A stretch of 64,000 bases of DNA from Pseudomonas alkylphenolica. Lineage in GTDB: Bacteria; Pseudomonadota; Gammaproteobacteria; Pseudomonadales; Pseudomonadaceae. This document shows, piece after piece, positions 9,888 through 19,108 of the stretch. The notes under the pieces are model-generated. The model was given only the letters and a program-made list of their open reading frames with translations. It searched no databases and was not told where the DNA came from. Within the stretch, counting starts at the first letter, position 1. Every line of letters starts with the position of its first letter. Location of the stretch: positions 186,001 through 250,000 of the forward strand of contig NZ_QJRG01000044.1 of the NCBI RefSeq assembly GCF_004025535.1. Reading direction: 5' to 3'. The translations under genes and the position numbers were made by a program.

Positions 9888-10571
9888 ATGCGAATTCTAC
9901 TGGTTGAAGACAACCGCGATATCCTTGCCAACCTGGCCGACTACCTGGGCCTTAAAGGTTACACCGTCGACTGCGCCCAGGATGGACTGTCGGGTCTGCA
10001 CCTGGCAGCCACTGAACACTATGACCTGATTGTGCTCGATATCATGCTGCCGGGTATCGATGGCTACACACTGTGCAAACGTCTTCGCGAAGATGCGCGC
10101 AGGGATACCCCGGTGATCATGCTGACGGCCCGCGACCAGCTTGATGACCGCCTTCAGGGGTTTCGTTCGGGCGCCGACGACTACCTGCTCAAGCCATTTG
10201 CCCTCTCGGAACTGGCAGCCCGCATCGAGGCGGTATTGCGCCGGGCCCAAGGCGGTGGACGACGCACCTTGCAGGTCAGCGACCTGACCTATGACCTCGA
10301 CACTCTTGAGGTCACGCGTAGCGGCAAACTGCTCAAGCTCAACCCGGTGGGCCTGAAGCTGTTGGCGGTGCTGATGCAGAAAAGCCCTCATGTATTGCGC
10401 CGCGAAGTGCTTGAAGAAGCGCTCTGGGGCGATGACTGCCCGGACAGCGACAGCTTGCGCAGCCATGTCCACCAGCTGCGGCAGGTGATCGACAAGCCGT
10501 TTGAAAAGCCCTTGCTGCATACCGTCCACGGCGTCGGCTATCGCCTGGCCGAGGGCCGTGATGGAGTTTAA
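9888..10571 (+). CDS. colR: Response regulator ColR
   Basis: A 227-residue OmpR-type regulator: receiver domain (acidic EDN near residue 8, phospho-acceptor Asp in IVLDIMLPG near 51, KPF near 101) and a winged-helix DNA-binding domain from about 125. Together with ColS it controls envelope genes; in P. putida and P. fluorescens ColRS protects the membrane against metals and phenol and supports root colonisation. The identification rests on the following colS and on the methyltransferase/inaA operon typical of this locus. Confidence 0.9.
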   Translation: MRILLVEDNRDILANLADYLGLKGYTVDCAQDGLSGLHLAATEHYDLIVLDIMLPGIDGYTLCKRLREDARRDTPVIMLTARDQLDDRLQGFRSGADDYLLKPFALSELAARIEAVLRRAQGGGRRTLQVSDLTYDLDTLEVTRSGKLLKLNPVGLKLLAVLMQKSPHVLRREVLEEALWGDDCPDSDSLRSHVHQLRQVIDKPFEKPLLHTVHGVGYRLAEGRDGV

Positions 10572-11859
10572 GCAGAGCCTTGCCCAGCGCATCATTATTG
10601 CCTTTGCCCTGATGAGTGCACTGGTGGCCGGTGCGTTCGCATTCGGTATCGTTGCCACCGTGCACCTGGTGGAAGAACGTCTGATCTCCGCTGTGTTGGG
10701 TGGCGACCTGCAGCGCCTGCTGCGCATGGACAGTGTCAACGACTGGAGCCACAGGCCCCGTCCTGATCAGCTGTTCTATTACAGTGGCGGGCGTGACGAG
10801 TTCGAGTTGCCCAAGGACTTGCGTCATTTGTCACCGGGTTTTCATGAAGTTTTCCGCGAGCAGTTGTCCTATCACGCCATGGTCGAGGTGGTCGACGGGC
10901 GGCGCTATGTGTTGCTGCAAGACCAAAGCGATTTCGAGGAACGTGAACGGGTGCTGTTCGCCATTGTCGTGGTGGGCTTCGTGCTCAGCCTGGCACTGGC
11001 GGTGTTTCTCGGCTGGGTGTTGGCGCGCAGGGTGATGGCACCGGTGATCCGCCTGGCGCGTCAGGTGCGCCATCGTGACCAGTTGCTGGGCCTGGCGCCG
11101 CCACTGGCCCCGGATTATGCCGCCGACGAGGTTGGTCAGCTGGCGGTGGCCTTTGACGACACGTTGGGACGTTTGCGTGATGCCTTGAGTCGCGAGCGGC
11201 TGTTCACCAGCGATGTGAGCCATGAATTGCGTACGCCGCTGATGGTGCTCGCCAGTTCCTGTGAGTTGTTGCTGGTCAATCCGAACATCGAGCCGCGTGT
11301 GCGCTCGCAGATTGAACGTATCGCCAGGGCTACCGAAGAGATGCAGGAATTGGTCAAGACCTTCCTGATGCTCGCCCGGGCCCAGCGTGATGAAGGCGCG
11401 GTGGCGTCCCGGGCGACGATCAAAGAGGTGGCTGACGACCTGGTCGGCGTATGGCGTGACGCAATCGAGCAGAAAGGCCTGGTGCTGGAATACGATGCCT
11501 CGATTACTTCGCCGACGCTGTATAACGCCACCTTCCTGCAGGCGGTAATGGGCAATCTGCTGCGTAACGCGGCGCACTACACTGATTATGGGTTCATCCG
11601 CCTGACCCTCGAGCCTTTGGGTTTTCGCGTAGAAGACAGTGGCGTGGGCATCCCGGAAGAACAGCAGGAAGCCATGTTCAGGCCATTCGTTCGTGGTGAT
11701 GAGCGTCGTGGTGAAGGCCTTGGCCTGGGATTGTCGCTGGTGCAGCGTATCTGTGACGATCAGGGGTGGGCGGTCAGCCTGTCGTCGATGACACCCAATG
11801 GTTGCCGTTTTCATGTGGACTTGCGCTATGGCGCGAAAAGCCTGTTGGAAACGGAGTGA
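10561..11859 (+). CDS. colS: Sensor histidine kinase ColS
   Basis: A 432-residue membrane kinase whose ATG overlaps the end of colR by 11 bases. Two transmembrane helices (about 12-35 and 131-152) flank a periplasmic loop of roughly 95 residues. HAMP, H-box (SDVSHELRTP) and ATPase boxes (NLLRNAAHY, GVGIPEEQ, GLGLGLSLVQRI) follow. The loop holds His35, Glu38, Glu96, His105 and an ExxE motif at 126-129, the kind of residues reported for Fe(III)/Zn sensing by P. putida ColS. Signal: probably excess metal in the periplasm. Confidence 0.93.
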   Translation: MEFKQSLAQRIIIAFALMSALVAGAFAFGIVATVHLVEERLISAVLGGDLQRLLRMDSVNDWSHRPRPDQLFYYSGGRDEFELPKDLRHLSPGFHEVFREQLSYHAMVEVVDGRRYVLLQDQSDFEERERVLFAIVVVGFVLSLALAVFLGWVLARRVMAPVIRLARQVRHRDQLLGLAPPLAPDYAADEVGQLAVAFDDTLGRLRDALSRERLFTSDVSHELRTPLMVLASSCELLLVNPNIEPRVRSQIERIARATEEMQELVKTFLMLARAQRDEGAVASRATIKEVADDLVGVWRDAIEQKGLVLEYDASITSPTLYNATFLQAVMGNLLRNAAHYTDYGFIRLTLEPLGFRVEDSGVGIPEEQQEAMFRPFVRGDERRGEGLGLGLSLVQRICDDQGWAVSLSSMTPNGCRFHVDLRYGAKSLLETE

Positions 11860-11908
11860 CCACGGGTACCGCTTTTCTGGTTACTTCCTGTAACTTATCT
11901 CCCGTTTC

Positions 11909-11924
11909 CTAACGAATTTTTCAC
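11909..11924 (+). promoter_or_regulatory. Putative ColR box upstream of methyltransferase operon
   Basis: CTAACGAATTTTTCAC matches 15 of 16 positions of the ColR consensus as I remember it. It is about 70 bp upstream of the methyltransferase ATG and 50 bp after the colS stop, so the operon probably has its own ColR-dependent promoter. Confidence 0.65.
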
Positions 11925-11990
11925 ATTCGCATGACCTGACGACAACGCTTGCCCCCCTAAATTGGGCGAATTGGAGTCAGGAGATGCACC

Positions 11991-12671
11991 ATGCGTAGCC
12001 CCATCAAACTCGAGTTTTCCGAAAAGTACGACCAGCAGCACGCTCAGGAATACTTTCTCAAGCATCAGGATGGCCTGGCTCGGCGCCTGTCGCATCAGCG
12101 TGACGAACAATTGGCCCGGCGTGCCCTGGCGCTGGTTGGCGAGCCGGGGCTTGTACTCGACCTGCCGTGCGGTGCCGGTCGTTTCTGGCCACTATTGGCA
12201 GAAAAGCCCAATCGCGTGATCATTGGTGCGGATAATTCCGAAGCCATGCTGGAAACTGCCAGCAAATCCCAACCGGCGCATATCGTCGAGCGGGTACGGA
12301 CTTTGCAGACCTCAGCGTTCGCGATCGATTTGCCAGACAATTCGGTCGACAGCATTTTCTGCATGCGGCTGATGCACCACATCGGTGAGGCAGCGCATCG
12401 GAAGACAATTCTCTCGGAGTTTCAGCGAGTTAGCCGTGACAGTGTAATTTTGTCGCTGTGGGTCGACGGCAATTTCAAAGCCTGGCGTCGGAAGAAACTC
12501 GAAGAACGTCGCTTTGCCAAAACCGGTGAAGTCAGTTATCAGAACCGTTTTGTGTTACCGGTTGCCACGGTTGAGAAGGAATTTCAGGAAGCCGGTTTCC
12601 GGATTCAGGAACGTTTGGACTTTTTGCCGTTCTATGCCATGTGGCGAGTGTACGTATTGCGTAAGGGGTAG
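11991..12671 (+). CDS. Class I SAM-dependent methyltransferase (ColR-operon type)
   Basis: A 226-residue cytoplasmic enzyme. The SAM-binding glycine motif is LVLDLPCGAGRFWPLL (about residues 48-63), with GADNSEAML as the acidic motif II and FCMRLMHHIG as the post-motif. In P. fluorescens the homologue (orf222) and the next gene form a ColRS-regulated operon affecting the outer membrane. AGGAG lies before the ATG. The true substrate is unknown; LPS or a phospholipid is an inference from the context. Confidence 0.85.
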   Translation: MRSPIKLEFSEKYDQQHAQEYFLKHQDGLARRLSHQRDEQLARRALALVGEPGLVLDLPCGAGRFWPLLAEKPNRVIIGADNSEAMLETASKSQPAHIVERVRTLQTSAFAIDLPDNSVDSIFCMRLMHHIGEAAHRKTILSEFQRVSRDSVILSLWVDGNFKAWRRKKLEERRFAKTGEVSYQNRFVLPVATVEKEFQEAGFRIQERLDFLPFYAMWRVYVLRKG

Positions 12672-12677
12672 TAGTGG

Positions 12678-13388
12678 ATGGCGGTAGAGCGCTTGGCAAC
12701 AACGACGGGAAACAGCCGTTTTGACCATTTCTGGCAACAGCAAGGGGAGTGGGTGGAAGAGCCCAACCAGCGTCGGGGTGGGGAAAGTGGCGTTCAGCGT
12801 CTGAACGATGAAAACGGTCAGGTGCTGTATTCCAAGCGTCAGATTGGCCATATCTACCGCAGTTTTTTGCACCCCTTCGGCCGTCCGACGGTGTTGCGCG
12901 AGTATGAGGCAATCAACAGCTTTGAAGCGCTCGGCGTGCGCGTCCCGCACATCGTCTATTGCGGGGTCGAGCGCGATGCCGACCGCCAATGGCGGGCGCT
13001 GCTGGTCAGTGAGGCGCTCGACGGTTTCGTAGACGCCGACAACTGGTACGCCAATGGCGCGCGTGAACGTTACAGCGAAGCCCTGCATGAGCGCATGCTG
13101 CAGGACCTGGCCCAGAACCTGGCGCGTATGCACCGTGGTCACTGGCAGCATGGCTGCCTGTACGGCAAGCACATCTTCATCAAGGTGATTGGTGAGGGCG
13201 AGGAAGCCCGCGCCGAAGTGGCGCTGCTGGACCTGGAAAAGTGCCGTCGGCGCATCAGCCGGCAACGTGCAGCCGCGCGCGACCTGAAGCAACTGAAGCG
13301 CCATTCGTCATTCAACGACGCGGAATGGCGCAAGCTGCTCTACTTTTACCAGATGGCGTTTGGCAGCGCTGTCAAAGGTTTAGGGTAA
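12678..13388 (+). CDS. inaA: InaA/WapQ-like LPS kinase-family protein
   Basis: A 236-residue protein of the lipopolysaccharide-kinase/InaA fold. It has a kinase-like N-lobe (VLYSKRQIGH, FGRPTVLREYEAI) and a catalytic-loop-like MHRGHWQHGCLYGKHIFI, then LLDLEKCRRR in place of the DFG region. WapQ-type proteins phosphorylate heptose in the LPS core. It starts 6 bp after the methyltransferase stop. The true activity is not proven; the catalytic Asp of the loop appears to be replaced by Gln/His, which may mean altered activity. Confidence 0.82.
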   Translation: MAVERLATTTGNSRFDHFWQQQGEWVEEPNQRRGGESGVQRLNDENGQVLYSKRQIGHIYRSFLHPFGRPTVLREYEAINSFEALGVRVPHIVYCGVERDADRQWRALLVSEALDGFVDADNWYANGARERYSEALHERMLQDLAQNLARMHRGHWQHGCLYGKHIFIKVIGEGEEARAEVALLDLEKCRRRISRQRAAARDLKQLKRHSSFNDAEWRKLLYFYQMAFGSAVKGLG

Positions 13389-13615
13389 TGAAACTAGAAA
13401 TAGCTCGAGGTTTGTTTCTGGTGACGGCGTTAGCGGTGGCTACCGTTGCCGTCGCCGCGTGGGAAGAACCAGGACCGGTGGTGTTCAGCCACGCCGACCA
13501 GGCATTGCAATGCCCGTTGCCCAGGCTGGTGAAACCCCAGGTCGATGCCAAGCCTGACCATGACCTGTTGTTGCTGCTGTTTGGCCTCAGCCAGGGTACA
13601 CGCGGGCAGAGTTGA
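13388..13615 (+). CDS. Small secreted hypothetical protein
   Basis: A 75-residue protein with a signal peptide (LFLVTALAVATVAVAA, then WEEPGPVVF). The mature part is about 50 residues with one Cys and no known domain. Its ATG overlaps the inaA stop codon (TAATG), so it is translationally coupled to the ColR-type operon and probably acts in the periplasm on the same envelope task. I do not recognise a family. Confidence 0.75.
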   Translation: MKLEIARGLFLVTALAVATVAVAAWEEPGPVVFSHADQALQCPLPRLVKPQVDAKPDHDLLLLLFGLSQGTRGQS

Positions 13616-13635
13616 CGCGACATGATGTCCCAGCC

Positions 13636-13663
13636 AAGGCCTCGTCAGTGACGAGGCCTTTTT
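13636..13663 (+). terminator. Rho-independent terminator of the methyltransferase-inaA operon
   Basis: AAGGCCTCGT and ACGAGGCCTT form a perfect 10-bp stem with loop CAGTG, followed by TTT. It can serve in both directions between this operon and the convergent RND genes. Confidence 0.85.
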
Positions 13664-13675
13664 GCGTGTGCCGGC

Positions 13676-16600
13676 TCAGCTCGGTTGTGTCTGCGCCTGC
13701 GGCACATGAGATTGTGCCAGCAAGGTATACACGCAGGGCAGGACGAACAGGGTGAACAGGGTGCCGACCGACATGCCGGTGGCGATTACCGTTCCGATGT
13801 CGAACCGGCTGACCGCGCCGGCGCCGGTCGCCAGAATCAGCGGCACCATGCCGAAGACCATGGCCGCGGTGGTCATCAGCACCGGACGCAGGCGAATCGA
13901 CGCGGCTTCTTCCACGGCCTCACGGGCACTCAAACCTTTGTGCTCGCGCAGCTGGTTGGCGAACTCGACGATGAGGATGCCATGTTTACTGATCAGCCCG
14001 ATCAGCGTCACCAGGCCCACCTGGGTGTAGATGTTCATGCTGGAAATACCCAGGAACAACGGAATCAGTGCGCCGCAAATCGACAGCGGCACGGTCACCA
14101 GGATCACCAGCGGGTCGCGGAAGCTTTCGAACTGAGCGGCCAGCACCAGAAAGATGATCGCCAGGGCCAGGCCAAAGGTCACCCATAACGAACTGCCCTC
14201 CTGAACGTACTGGCGTGCAGCACCGGCATAGTCGAAGGCATAGCCTTGCGGTGCTTCTTCACGGGCAATGGCGCGGATGGTATCCAGTGCCTCGCCCATG
14301 CTGACCATTGGCACCCCCTGAATCAGGGCCGAGTTCAACTGCTGGAACTGATTGAGCTGACGCGGCCTGGCCCGGTCGCTGACGGTGATCAGGGTCGACA
14401 GCGGCAGCATCTCGCCCTGCTGGTTTTTCACGTAGTAGTTGCTCAGCCAGGCCGGGTTGTCCCGGTAGGGGCGTTCAACCTGGGCGATGACTTTGTAACT
14501 GCGGCCATCAATGGTGAACCGGTTGATTTCCGCCTCACCGAGCAAGGTCGCCAAGGTGCCCCCCAAAGCATCCATGGAGACGCCCATCTGCGCTGCTTTG
14601 GCCCGGTCGATGTCGACCACCACTTCTGGTTTGTCGAAGGCCAGGTCGATGTCGAGAAAGGCGAACTTGCCCGACGCCAGGGCGCGTTCCTTGACCCGCT
14701 CGGCGATCCCCAGCAACAGTTCGTAGTCATTGGGTGTGTTGATCACGAACTGGAAAGGCAGACCTTCACCCGTACCGGGTAACGACGGCAGGTTGAAGCC
14801 GAATATCTGCAGGCCGCTGATGCCTTCGAGTTTGCTTTGTACCAGCGGCAGCAGTTCCATTTGCGTCCGGTCGCGCTCGTTCCACGGCTTGAGCAGAAAG
14901 CCGCCGATACCGGATTGCACGCCGTTGAAGCCGTTGATCTGGAACGAGGAGTAGTACTCTGGGAAGGCCTTGAAGATGCTGATGAATTCGTCGGTGTAGG
15001 TGTTCAGGTAATCGAGGTTGGTAGGCTGCGGGGCGGTGGCCATCATGAAAATGATGCCCTGGTCTTCATCGGGTGCCAGTTCATTCTTGCTGAACATCAT
15101 GAACACCGGGATCAGGCACAGGACGATGACGGCAAACACCAGGACCACCGGCCGGGTATTGAGGGTCGCATGCAGGAGCTTCTGGTAGCGCACCTTGAGG
15201 CCTTCGAACAGCACGTCGAGGCGATGCGCCAGGCCGCTGGGGTTCTGGTCGTGGCGCAGCAGTACCGAACACATCATCGGCGACAGGGTCAGGGCCACGA
15301 TGCCGGAAATGACCACTGCACCGGCCAACGTCAGGGCGAACTCCTTGAACAGGGCGCCGGTAAGCCCCTGCAGAAAGCCGATGGGGGCGTAGACGGCTGC
15401 CAGGGTGATGGTCATCGAGACCACCGGCATGGCGATCTCCCTGGCGCCTTCAAGGGCCGCCTCGTACGGTGTTTTACCTTCTTCGATGTGGCGGTGGATG
15501 TTTTCCACGACGACGATGGCATCGTCGACGACCAGGCCGATGGCCAGCACCATGGCCAGCAGGGTCAGCAAGTTGAGCGAATAGCCCATCAGTTGCATGA
15601 AAAACAGAACCCCGATCATCGACAGCGGAATGGTGATCACCGGGATCAGCACCGAGCGCAGGGCGCCGAGGAACAGAAACACCACGACAATGACGATCAG
15701 CACCGCTTCGAACAGGGTCTTGATCACTTCGTCGATGGAGGCCTGGATGAACAGGGTGGCGTCATAGGCGATGGACGCCTTGAGGTTGGGCGGCAACTGG
15801 CTTTCCAGTTCCGGAACCAGCTTGCGCACCTCCTTGATCACCTCCAGCGGGTTGGCGCTGGGGGCCGCCTTGATGCCGATGTACACCGATGGCGTGCCAT
15901 CGAAGGAGCTGACGGTGTCGTAGTTTTCCGCCCCCATCTCGACCCGTGCGACATCACCGAGCAGCACTCGGCTGTCACCACTGACTTTGAGCGGGATCCT
16001 GGCGAAGGCTTCGGCGGATTTCAGGTCGGTGGTGGCGTTGATGCTGGTGACGATGTACTCGCCTTTCACTTCGCCGGCGGCAGAGAGAAAGTTGTAGCGC
16101 CTGACGGCATCGGTGACTTCGTTTGCGCTCAAGCCATAACCGGCCAGTTTCACCGGATCGATCCAGATACGCATGGCGAACAGCTGGTTGCCGAGAATCT
16201 CCGCTTCGGCCATGCCTGGCAGGGTGGCCAGCTTGGGCTGGATCACCCGCGACAGATAGTCGGTGATCTGCGGGTTGCTCAGTTCGCTGCTGTAGAAACT
16301 GATGTACATCAGCGCCGAGGCATCGGCCGCTTCCTTGTTCAGCACCGGGTCTTCAGCATCTTGCGGCAGCTTGTTCTTGACCTCGTTGGCTTTGGCCAGC
16401 AATTCGGTGAAAAGGCGGTCGGTATCGGCGCCGATCCGCGCATAAATCGAAATCACCGAGAAGTTCTGCCGGCTCACCGAGGTCATGTAATCAATGCCTT
16501 CGGCACTCGCGAGGCTTTGCTGCATGGGCTGGGTAATGTAACCCTGGATGGTTTCAGCGTTGGCCCCGGGGTAAGCGGTGGTGACGGTGATCAGGGCGTT

Positions 16601-16723
16601 TTCCATCTGCGGATACTGACGGATCGACATCGTGCCCCAGGCGTGAAACCCCAGCAGCACGATCAGCAGGCTGACCACACAGGCCAGCACCGGACGACGA
16701 ATGAACGGATCGGTAAAAGCCAT
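13676..16723 (-). CDS. RND efflux pump, inner-membrane transporter (MexW-like)
   Basis: A 1015-residue HAE1-family pump starting MAFTDPFIRRPVLACVVSLL. Hallmarks are the large loops after TM1 and TM7, the TM4 proton-relay Asp pair (GLVVDDAIVVVENI) and GxS/TxSTI-type ends. The N-terminus and context match MexW of P. aeruginosa, which works with MexV and an outer-membrane channel (OprM) to export drugs. No outer-membrane gene follows, so it would borrow one. No local repressor gene is seen. Confidence 0.93.
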   Translation of the reverse strand: MAFTDPFIRRPVLACVVSLLIVLLGFHAWGTMSIRQYPQMENALITVTTAYPGANAETIQGYITQPMQQSLASAEGIDYMTSVSRQNFSVISIYARIGADTDRLFTELLAKANEVKNKLPQDAEDPVLNKEAADASALMYISFYSSELSNPQITDYLSRVIQPKLATLPGMAEAEILGNQLFAMRIWIDPVKLAGYGLSANEVTDAVRRYNFLSAAGEVKGEYIVTSINATTDLKSAEAFARIPLKVSGDSRVLLGDVARVEMGAENYDTVSSFDGTPSVYIGIKAAPSANPLEVIKEVRKLVPELESQLPPNLKASIAYDATLFIQASIDEVIKTLFEAVLIVIVVVFLFLGALRSVLIPVITIPLSMIGVLFFMQLMGYSLNLLTLLAMVLAIGLVVDDAIVVVENIHRHIEEGKTPYEAALEGAREIAMPVVSMTITLAAVYAPIGFLQGLTGALFKEFALTLAGAVVISGIVALTLSPMMCSVLLRHDQNPSGLAHRLDVLFEGLKVRYQKLLHATLNTRPVVLVFAVIVLCLIPVFMMFSKNELAPDEDQGIIFMMATAPQPTNLDYLNTYTDEFISIFKAFPEYYSSFQINGFNGVQSGIGGFLLKPWNERDRTQMELLPLVQSKLEGISGLQIFGFNLPSLPGTGEGLPFQFVINTPNDYELLLGIAERVKERALASGKFAFLDIDLAFDKPEVVVDIDRAKAAQMGVSMDALGGTLATLLGEAEINRFTIDGRSYKVIAQVERPYRDNPAWLSNYYVKNQQGEMLPLSTLITVSDRARPRQLNQFQQLNSALIQGVPMVSMGEALDTIRAIAREEAPQGYAFDYAGAARQYVQEGSSLWVTFGLALAIIFLVLAAQFESFRDPLVILVTVPLSICGALIPLFLGISSMNIYTQVGLVTLIGLISKHGILIVEFANQLREHKGLSAREAVEEAASIRLRPVLMTTAAMVFGMVPLILATGAGAVSRFDIGTVIATGMSVGTLFTLFVLPCVYTLLAQSHVPQAQTQPS

Positions 16724-16736
16724 GACGCATCCTCGA

Positions 16737-17879
16737 TCAGTCGGCGGGTTTGGGCTGAGCTTGCAGGGTTTTGTCCGGGGTGATGCGGATGGCCGCGCCC
16801 TGGGTCAGTTTCAGCTGGCCTGCCGTCACCACCTGTTCGCCGGCCTGCAACCCTTTGCTGATGACCACCAGGCCGTCGCGGCGCTCGCCGGTATCGACAA
16901 AACGCCGCTCGGCAATCAGTTGCGGTTGGCCGTCGGCGTCTTTCTCTACCTGGCCGTCATCGGCTTTTTTCGCCACCGCCACGTACACCGAGTTGCCGTA
17001 CAGGGTGTAGGTCACTGCGCTTTCCGGAACGACTACTGCGGGCTTGGGATCCGGCAGCAACACCTGCAGGCTGCTGAACATGCCGGGCAGGAGCTTGCCG
17101 TCCGGGTTGGCCAGGGTGGCGCGTACCTGCACGTTGCGAGTGCTGTCTTCGACTTTCGGGTTGATGGCGCTGATGCTGCCGGGGAAGGTCTGCTGCGGGT
17201 AGGCTGCGACACTCACCAGCACCTGCTGGCCGATGCTCAACTGGGGAATGGCCTGTTCGGCCACGAAGAAGTCGACATACAGGCTGCTCAAATCCTGCAG
17301 GGTGGCGATGACTGTACCGCTGGCGAGGTATTCGCCGACATCGACCTGGCGGATACCGATGGTGCCGCTGAAGGGCGCGTTGATGCTTTTTTTCGCCAGG
17401 GAGGCCTTGAGCTGATCGACGACGGCCTTGTTGCGTTTGTACTGCGCGTTGAGGCGATCGTACTCGCCACGGGAAATGGCCTCGCTGCCCACCAGCTGGC
17501 TGCCGCGATTGAAGTCCACCTGGGCGAGCCCGAGGTCAGCCAGGGCGGTACCCAGCAAGGCGGTCTCAACATCGCTGTCCAGTTGCAGCAGGGGCTGGCC
17601 CTTGCGGACCTGCTGCCCGGACTCGAACTGCAACGCCTTCACCGTGCCGGCAATTTCCAGGCTCAGGTCGACCCCTTGCAGGGCGGTGAGGCTACCGACT
17701 GCGGGCAGGCGGTTTTGCCAGGCGCGCTCGCTGGACGCGGTGCCCGCCACGCTGATGGGCGGCTTGGGTGCCGAGAACATCTGGACCTGCTGATAGATGG
17801 AGAACGCCTTGTAGCCCCCCAGGATCAGCACGAGCAGCACAACAACACCTAACATGATCAGCATGCGGCGGCGGAGCAT
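16737..17879 (-). CDS. RND efflux periplasmic adaptor (MexV-like)
   Basis: A 380-residue membrane-fusion protein with an N-terminal membrane anchor (MLIMLGVVVLLVLILGGYKAF), a split lipoyl domain (GSLTALQGVDLSLEIAG ... INAPFSGTIGIRQVDVGEYL), a coiled-coil hairpin between the halves and beta-barrel/membrane-proximal domains. It links the RND pump to an outer-membrane channel. It is upstream of the pump gene on the minus strand with a 13-bp gap, forming a two-gene operon. Confidence 0.93.
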   Translation of the reverse strand: MLRRRMLIMLGVVVLLVLILGGYKAFSIYQQVQMFSAPKPPISVAGTASSERAWQNRLPAVGSLTALQGVDLSLEIAGTVKALQFESGQQVRKGQPLLQLDSDVETALLGTALADLGLAQVDFNRGSQLVGSEAISRGEYDRLNAQYKRNKAVVDQLKASLAKKSINAPFSGTIGIRQVDVGEYLASGTVIATLQDLSSLYVDFFVAEQAIPQLSIGQQVLVSVAAYPQQTFPGSISAINPKVEDSTRNVQVRATLANPDGKLLPGMFSSLQVLLPDPKPAVVVPESAVTYTLYGNSVYVAVAKKADDGQVEKDADGQPQLIAERRFVDTGERRDGLVVISKGLQAGEQVVTAGQLKLTQGAAIRITPDKTLQAQPKPAD

Positions 17880-18008
17880 AGTCCAGTTCCTTGGATACGA
17901 ATTATTGTTCGTTTGGCACGACTACGGGCGATCCTGCCCACGTGCGCTGTAGCCGAATATTACTCGTTTGACCGGGCCTGAGAAGCCTGTGTTCCCGGCT
18001 ATTTAAGC

Positions 18009-19106
18009 TCAGGTCAGGTGCAGGTGGTTGTCCCACAGCCCGGAGGGCAGTTGCAGGGGCTGGCCGATCAGTTCGCTTTTGCGACAGTCGTAGAGCCGGC
18101 AACGGCCCTGGCCCGAGGTTACGACGAAGCCGTCCGCTACCGCGCCGACGCCGGCGCAGTCGGGCATGGGCGCTTCGAGGCGAACCTGGGCGGTGTCCAG
18201 GTCCCAGATAAACAGACGGTTGGCCCGCGGCGCAGTGAGGGCGACCAGGCGCAGCTCACTGTGAATCGCCACGCTCGCGGTGTAGTGAGCCATTGCCTGC
18301 AGTTGCTGCTCGGCCACCGGGAAAGCCGCAAAGGGCAGCCCGGGACGCTTGATGGCAATCAGCTCGGCGGTGTCGTCGCTGGCGCCCATGTACTGCTGGC
18401 CGGCGACAATCGTGCCGTCAGCAGCAATTGCCAGGTGGCGCACGCTGTTCATTTGCTGTGGCAGCAGTTCCTTGCTCAGCAGGGTGCCGTCACGTTGCAT
18501 CAGCACCAGGCTCGGCTCCATGGCGTTGAGGTTCATCTCCACGCGGCTTTCGGCCTCGGTGCGGATACCGCCATTGGCCACCACCAGCGTCTCGCCATCG
18601 GGCATCCACGACACCTGGTGCGGGCCGATGCCGTGGGTAGAGATCTCGCCGCTGTGCTGCAGGCGCTCGCCATCGAAACGGTAGACACCGAGTACACCAC
18701 GGCCGGGGTCGGTGGTGTCGTTTTCGGTGGCATACAGCCATTCGCCGCTTTTATGGATCACTGCATGGCCATAGAAGTGTCGGTTCGGCTGGGAACGAAT
18801 GGTCTGCAGCAGACGGCCATCGCGCAGGTCCACCAGGTAGCTTTCGGTACCTGGACGGCGGGCGACGAACAGCGCAATCGGCTGTTCGGGGTGATTGATG
18901 ATGTCATGGCAACGCTGGGCCACCTCGGTGGCAAACACCTGGGTGCCGTCCAGGCGGTAGCCGACGGCGTAGTGCTTGCCGTCGATGTCGTCGCGCGCCG
19001 AGAGCAGCAGCGGGCTGCCGCTCTTGCCGCGGAACAGGGTCCAGCCGCCCAGTGTGAGGGCGCTGAGCAGAACGCTACCGAGTTTCAGAGCCTGGCGTCG
19101 CAGCAT
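18009..19106 (-). CDS. DUF1513 periplasmic beta-propeller-like protein
   Basis: A 365-residue protein with an N-terminal hydrophobic signal (MLRRQALKLGSVLLSALTLG) and repeated strand pairs such as SGEWLYATEND, DGETLVVANGGI and ADGTIVAGQQYMG, typical of DUF1513 and YVTN-like propellers. It is the last gene of the imelysin cluster, starting 2 bp after the preceding stop. The biochemical role is unknown; the neighbours point to periplasmic iron handling. The RRQ near the start might be a weak Tat signal, but no full motif is present. Confidence 0.8.
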   Translation of the reverse strand: MLRRQALKLGSVLLSALTLGGWTLFRGKSGSPLLLSARDDIDGKHYAVGYRLDGTQVFATEVAQRCHDIINHPEQPIALFVARRPGTESYLVDLRDGRLLQTIRSQPNRHFYGHAVIHKSGEWLYATENDTTDPGRGVLGVYRFDGERLQHSGEISTHGIGPHQVSWMPDGETLVVANGGIRTEAESRVEMNLNAMEPSLVLMQRDGTLLSKELLPQQMNSVRHLAIAADGTIVAGQQYMGASDDTAELIAIKRPGLPFAAFPVAEQQLQAMAHYTASVAIHSELRLVALTAPRANRLFIWDLDTAQVRLEAPMPDCAGVGAVADGFVVTSGQGRCRLYDCRKSELIGQPLQLPSGLWDNHLHLT

Positions 19107-19108
19107 GA

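Noticed and set aside
14837-16783. 648-codon open frame antisense to the RND pump
   Set aside because: His/Gln/Asp-rich low-complexity product caused by the GC-rich pump gene on the other strand.
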